Assembly (NCBI RefSeq): GCF_008642235.1
Contig: NZ_SJEV01000001.1
Span: forward strand, 2,374,400 to 2,438,399
DNA: 64,000 nucleotides
Reading direction: 5' to 3'
Origin: Planctomonas psychrotolerans
GTDB taxonomy: Bacteria > Actinomycetota > Actinomycetes > Actinomycetales > Microbacteriaceae
The stretch's first letter is position 1; each line of letters begins with the position of its first letter. Position numbers and translations under genes: made by a program. Positions 60,662-64,000 of the stretch are shown one piece after another. The notes beneath the pieces are model-generated. The model did no database searches, was not told where the DNA came from, and saw only the letters and a list, made by a program, of their open reading frames with translations.

Positions 60662-60802
60662 GTGAACGGAGCGGTCCGAGGACTCGTACGTGTGAGGCAT
60701 CGCTCGGAACAAGGCCCATCGTTCACCCATAAGTGTTCACAGGACACGCCGTCATGCCTTCTTCGAGAATAGCGTGAACGGCGAAGTTTAGACAGTGTTC
60801 AC
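60662..60802. promoter_or_regulatory. Cluster of five GTGAAC/GTTCAC half-sites in a divergent promoter region
   Basis: GTGAAC at 60662 and 60774, GTTCAC at 60721, 60735 and 60797, all within 141 bp between the nucleotidyltransferase gene (minus) and an ABC transporter gene (plus). The 60774 and 60797 copies are inverted to each other; the 60721 and 60735 copies are direct with 14-bp spacing. Suggests an operator for an unknown regulator. The rest of the 272-bp gap (60639-60910) has no gene. Confidence 0.55.
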
Positions 60803-60898
60803 CGGGTATGTTGTGCTTTCGTGATAGGTCCCCGGCGCTATTCGGCCTGTTCCGCGCGTCGTTCGCGGCACAGCGCGGGGCCGGGCGCTCGTCGTTGA

Positions 60899-60904
60899 TA
60901 CGTT
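60899..60904 (+). promoter_or_regulatory. -10 element, leaderless start of the ABC ATPase gene
   Basis: TACGTT, 6 nt before GTG at 60911. It justifies the long N-terminal extension of the protein. Confidence 0.5.
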
Positions 60905-60910
60905 AGGCCG

Positions 60911-61984
60911 GTGCCAACGCAGCCGAAGCCCGACGACCATCAGGAGGTCGCGTCCGAGGCGGTCGCGCCCCGACGTTCCCCCGCGAGAGCTGCGGCCGCG
61001 CCGCCCCGTCCGCATCGCCCATCCGCGGGCCTGCCCGACGCCGCGCCGTCCGACACCATCGGGGAGGCGATGAGGCCGGTGCCCGCTCGCGCATGGACGC
61101 CGGACGGAACGACGCCGAACGGAACGCGGCCGGACGGAACGACGCCGAACGGAACGCGGCCCGTGACTCGGCCGACGCTCGCCGACGAGCCGTTCGTCGC
61201 CGGTGAATCGGACGCGGACACGGACACGGACGTGCTCACCATCTCCGGTCTGGTCAAGCGCTTCGAGGGCACCGTCGCCGTCGACGACATCGACCTGTCG
61301 GTGCCCGCCGGCTCGTTCTACGGCATCGTCGGTCCGAACGGCGCGGGCAAGACCACCACGCTCTCGATGGTCACGGGACTCCTGCGCCCCGACGCCGGAC
61401 GCATCACGGTGCACGGCGTGGACGTGTGGGCCGAACCCGATCGAGCCAAACGCAGCATCGGCGTGCTGCCCGATCAGCTCCGGTTGTTCGACCGGCTCAC
61501 CGGGGCGCAGCTGCTCTTCTACTCCGGCACGCTTCGCGGTCTCGATTCCCAGGTGGTGCGCGAGCGCTCCCGCGACCTGATCGCGGCGTTCGGACTGGAG
61601 GATGCGGCGAATCGGCTGGTGACCGACTACTCCGCCGGTATGACGAAGAAGGTGGCGCTCGCTGCGGCGATGATCCACTCGCCGCGCGTACTGATCCTCG
61701 ACGAGCCCTTCGAGTCGGTGGATCCGGTGTCCGCGGCGAACATCATCGACATCCTGCAGAAGTACGTGGCGAGCGGCGGCACCGTGGTGCTGTCGAGCCA
61801 CGGGATGGACTTCATCCAGCGGGTGTGCGACTCCGTGGCCATCATCGTCGCGGGCAAGGTGCTCGCGGCAGGCTCGATGGACGAGGTGCGGGACGGTCGA
61901 AGCCTCGAGGACCGATTCGTCGAGCTCGCCGGAGGACGCAAGGCGGCGGAGGGCATGGAGTGGTTGCACACTTTCTCCGACTGA
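60911..61984 (+). CDS. ABC transporter ATP-binding protein with long disordered N-terminus
   Basis: A 357-residue ATPase of an ABC-2 type exporter. The ATPase proper spans about 110-350: Walker A GPNGAGKTTT, signature YSAGMTKKVALAAAM (weaker than LSGGQ) and Walker B VLILDEPFESVD, then the switch histidine in LSSHGM. The first 108 residues are Pro/Arg/Thr/Asp-rich, with a tandem duplication giving two TPNGTRPDGT-like units. GTG start chosen from TACGTT-N6-GTG. The permease gene overlaps its last 25 bp. Substrate unknown; daunorubicin-type and heterogeneous exporters belong to this group. Confidence 0.85.
   Translation: MPTQPKPDDHQEVASEAVAPRRSPARAAAAPPRPHRPSAGLPDAAPSDTIGEAMRPVPARAWTPDGTTPNGTRPDGTTPNGTRPVTRPTLADEPFVAGESDADTDTDVLTISGLVKRFEGTVAVDDIDLSVPAGSFYGIVGPNGAGKTTTLSMVTGLLRPDAGRITVHGVDVWAEPDRAKRSIGVLPDQLRLFDRLTGAQLLFYSGTLRGLDSQVVRERSRDLIAAFGLEDAANRLVTDYSAGMTKKVALAAAMIHSPRVLILDEPFESVDPVSAANIIDILQKYVASGGTVVLSSHGMDFIQRVCDSVAIIVAGKVLAAGSMDEVRDGRSLEDRFVELAGGRKAAEGMEWLHTFSD
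61101..61160 (+). repeat. Perfect 30-bp tandem duplication in the ABC ATPase gene
   Basis: Two identical 30-bp units (61101-61130, 61131-61160), each starting CGGACGGAACGACGCCGAAC. In frame, in the disordered N-terminal region. Perfect identity suggests a recent event. Confidence 0.95.
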
Positions 61985-63531
61985 AGCTGCGGATTCTCGG
62001 CAACACCTTCCGCCGGAGCCCGTGGCAGCTCGTCGTGCTGATTCTCGGCATCCTGTACGGATGCGGCGTCGCCGCGCTGGGCGTGCTCGGCCTGGTGGCC
62101 CTGCGCCTGGTGGAGGTGGACGTTGCCCGCACGATCCTCGTCATCGGGGGTTCCCTCGTGGTGCTGGGCTTCCTCATCGTGCCGCTCGTGGCCGGCGTGG
62201 ACGACACATTGGATCCGCGCCGGTTCGCACTGTTCGGCATCCCGAACGACCGTCTCGCCGTCGGCCTGATCGCCGCGGCTCTGCTGGGGGTCCCCGCCAT
62301 CGTGCTCGCTCTCGTGGCCCTCTCCACCGTGATCACCTGGTCGCGCACCCCCGCCGCGACGATCGCGGGTCTCCTGAGTGCCGCGCTCATCGTGCTCACG
62401 TGCGTCCTCGCCTCCCGAGTGACCACCTCGGTCGCCTCCCTCCTCCTCTCCACCCGACGTGCGCGAGAGGGCCTCGGCGTGGTGGCCGTGGTGTCGCTCG
62501 TGCTGATCGGACCGGCGATCGCGCTCATCGCGTCGATCGACTGGGGGAGCGATGCGGTCGCGGCTCTCGGATCGTTCGCCGACACCCTCGGATGGACGCC
62601 GCTCGGTGCGGCGTGGGCGTTCCCCGCCGACGTGGCGGCCCGCGCCTACGGTCCCGCCCTGCTGAGGTTCCTGATCGCGGGTGCGTTCGCCGCGGTGCTC
62701 GCGCTCGTGTGGCTCGCACTCGTCGCGAAGATGCTCGTCACCCCCGAGCGCGCCGCGACCGTCAAGACCTACGGCGGCCTCGGCTGGTTCGACCGGTTCC
62801 GCGGTACACCCTCCGGGGCCATCGCCGCGCGCAGCGTCACGTACTGGATCCGCGACCCGCGCTACCGGGTGTCGTTGATCATGATCCCGATCCTGCCGAT
62901 CGCGCTGTTCATCCCGCTGAGCATCGTCGGGGTCGATCCCGAACCGCTCTGGCTCATGCCGCTCCCCGTCATGTGCCTCTTCCTCGGCTGGTCCATCCAC
63001 AACGACGTCGCCTTCGACAGCACGGCGGTGTGGCAGCACGTCGCCTCCGGCACGCCGGGTCGCGCGGACCGGCTGGGCCGCGCCGCGCCGGTGATCCTCG
63101 TCGGTGTGCCTCTCATCCTCGTCGGATCCGCCGTCAGTGCGCACTTCCACGGCGACTGGGCCGTGCTGCCGTCGCTCATCGGCGTCTCGACCGCCATCCT
63201 CTTCGCCGGGATCGGGATATCGAGCGTGATGTCGGCGCGATTCCCGTATCCGGCGGTTCAGCCGGGCGACAGTCCGTTCCAGCAGCCGCAGACTAGTGGT
63301 GCCGCGTCGGCGCTGATCCAGCTCGTCTCGTTCGCGCTCTGCGGGGTCATCGCGGCACCCGCCATCGTCCTGGCGGCCCTCGGCCTCCGGTTGGGCGGCG
63401 ACTGGGCCACCTGGTCGCTCGTCTGCGGTGTCGCGACGGCGGTGCTGTCGCTCGTGATCGGCACCGTCTGGGGCGGGAGAATCTTCGAGCGGCGCGGGCC
63501 CGAGCTGCTGGCGTTCGCGAACCGCCACTAG
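61960..63531 (+). CDS. ABC transporter permease, 10-12 membrane helices
   Basis: A 523-residue hydrophobic protein with about a dozen predicted helices in two halves split by a hydrophilic stretch (TPERAATVKTYGGLGWFDRF, about 255-275). It resembles large actinobacterial ABC-2-like exporter permeases. GTG at 61960 overlaps the ATPase gene by 25 bp, implying coupling. No signal for substrate. The N-terminus begins VVAHFLRLKLRILGNTFRRS, a basic amphipathic lead-in typical of such permeases. Confidence 0.8.
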   Translation: MVAHFLRLKLRILGNTFRRSPWQLVVLILGILYGCGVAALGVLGLVALRLVEVDVARTILVIGGSLVVLGFLIVPLVAGVDDTLDPRRFALFGIPNDRLAVGLIAAALLGVPAIVLALVALSTVITWSRTPAATIAGLLSAALIVLTCVLASRVTTSVASLLLSTRRAREGLGVVAVVSLVLIGPAIALIASIDWGSDAVAALGSFADTLGWTPLGAAWAFPADVAARAYGPALLRFLIAGAFAAVLALVWLALVAKMLVTPERAATVKTYGGLGWFDRFRGTPSGAIAARSVTYWIRDPRYRVSLIMIPILPIALFIPLSIVGVDPEPLWLMPLPVMCLFLGWSIHNDVAFDSTAVWQHVASGTPGRADRLGRAAPVILVGVPLILVGSAVSAHFHGDWAVLPSLIGVSTAILFAGIGISSVMSARFPYPAVQPGDSPFQQPQTSGAASALIQLVSFALCGVIAAPAIVLAALGLRLGGDWATWSLVCGVATAVLSLVIGTVWGGRIFERRGPELLAFANRH

Positions 63532-63579
63532 AGACGACGAAGCCGCCCATCCGGAGCGGGACGAGGATCGACGGGTCCG

Positions 63580-63585
63580 TACAAT
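63580..63585 (+). promoter_or_regulatory. -10 element, leaderless start of the DUF3039 gene
   Basis: TACAAT, 6 nt before ATG at 63592; the closest match to TATAAT among the leaderless set. Confidence 0.65.
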
Positions 63586-63591
63586 GGACGC

Positions 63592-63870
63592 ATGTTCTCG
63601 ATGAGTATGGTTCCCGAGGCGCCCGGGGAAGGCGGCGGTACCGATGTTCTCGATCGCGAGCTCGAGGAACTCCTCCATCAGCAGGGCGGGGAGCCCGGCG
63701 ATCACGAGCGCTTCTCGCACTACGTGAAGAAGGAGAAGATCCTCGAGTCGGCGATGACGGGCAAGCCGGTCATCGCGCTGTGCGGCAAGAAGTGGCTACC
63801 CGGACGCGATCCGGAGAAGTTCCCGGTGTGCCCCGACTGCAAGAAGATCTACGAGAAGCTCAAGTCCTGA
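63592..63870 (+). CDS. DUF3039 protein
   Basis: A 92-residue actinobacterial protein of the DUF3039 family. The C-terminal half has the family signature: HYVKKEKILESAMTGKPVIA, then LCGKKWLPGRDPEKFPVCPDC, which together form a probable one-zinc site with cysteines in ALCG and CPDC and nearby histidine. Function unknown. Start supported by TACAAT-N6-ATG. Transcribed toward a minus-strand gene whose stop codon is immediately adjacent (63871). Confidence 0.92.
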   Translation: MFSMSMVPEAPGEGGGTDVLDRELEELLHQQGGEPGDHERFSHYVKKEKILESAMTGKPVIALCGKKWLPGRDPEKFPVCPDCKKIYEKLKS

Positions 63871-64000
63871 TCAGGGTAGGTAGACCGTCGGGATCGCCGG
63901 GTCGCCCGCGCGGAGTCGGAAGGACTCCGCGGAGAGCTCCCCGACGGCGAACCGCGCATGCTCCCGCGCCAGCGCCGTTCCGGCTGCACCGAGGTAGCGT
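63871..64000 (-). CDS. C-terminal end of a minus-strand gene (5' part outside the window)
   Basis: Forty-two codons and a TGA are open on the minus strand to the window edge, ending with RLRAGDPAIPTVYLP. The pattern LSAESFRLRAGDPAIPTVYL resembles the C-terminus of nicotinate phosphoribosyltransferases (PncB), and a pncB homologue near DUF3039 and clpS is usual in related genomes, both recalled from memory. The evidence is too short for certainty. Stop adjoins the DUF3039 stop, so the two genes are convergent. Confidence 0.5.
   Translation of the reverse strand, partial: RYLGAAGTALAREHARFAVGELSAESFRLRAGDPAIPTVYLP

Overview
The window is high-GC chromosomal DNA from an actinobacterium, most likely a member of the Microbacteriaceae or a close relative. 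The support is family content: DUF3117, DUF3107, DUF3039, a UPF0182 protein, an AdnA/AdnB-like helicase-nuclease pair, a 13E12-type DUF222-HNH gene, a MshB-like PIG-L deacetylase and a DapC/DapD/DapE lysine set. Most genes use GTG or ATG starts, many without a Shine-Dalgarno sequence. From memory, the gene order follows two blocks of the Mycobacterium tuberculosis chromosome. One runs typA - mshB - fdxC - dapC - dapD - dapE - DUF3117 - O-methyltransferase - tatB - mrp - CBS protein. The other runs rhlE - DUF3107 - adnA/adnB - nudC - uvrD2 - zinc protease - Lon-like PDZ protein - UPF0182. This suggests conserved core chromosome rather than an island.

Layout: 1-1377 is the end of a double-ATPase peptide transporter gene. 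1596-3503 is typA, followed by a strong terminator and a 34-bp-period hairpin repeat array (3593-4132). 4175-6185 holds a YjbR-like gene and a 13E12 HNH gene, then a (GCT)13 tract. 6397-15418 carries an oligopeptidase, a membrane-fused PIG-L deacetylase, a ferredoxin and dapC, gltA, dapD, dapE. 15400-22050 holds a PIG-V-like membrane protein, DUF3117, an O-methyltransferase, tatB, and the mgtE-like/DUF1003/mrp operon. 22063-28632 holds pepP, an EEP-fold protein, a PHP phosphoesterase, a DEAD-box helicase, a ferritin-like protein and DUF3107. 28741-46583 is a DNA repair and proteolysis block: adnA, adnB, a kinase-fold gene lacking catalytic residues, a cysteine-free nudC, a short uvrD2, an E1/RRE-like protein, an FAD oxidoreductase, a DUF2342 protease, a Lon-like PDZ protease and UPF0182. 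46685-46758 is an initiator tRNA-Met.

46889-52282 holds a nitrilase/aminotransferase pair, a lipoprotein and a PKD-domain protein in an AT-richer patch, and an HtrA-like protease. 52397-60638 is a cell-surface polymer region with two GT2 glycosyltransferases, a CDP-alcohol phosphotransferase, a TagF-like glycerophosphotransferase, a TagG/TagH-type exporter and a nucleotidyltransferase. The two halves are separated by a hypothetical gene, an XRE regulator and a small orphan gene. 60911-63531 is a second ABC exporter. The window ends with DUF3039 and the last codons of a minus-strand gene.

One feature runs through the window. At least 14 genes have a TANNNT hexamer ending exactly 6 nt before the start codon, and one more has GACACT there. 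This is the geometry expected if transcription starts on the first base of the start codon, so leaderless expression is probably common here and these hexamers were used to choose starts. No rRNA, CRISPR array, integrase, transposase or prophage gene was seen.
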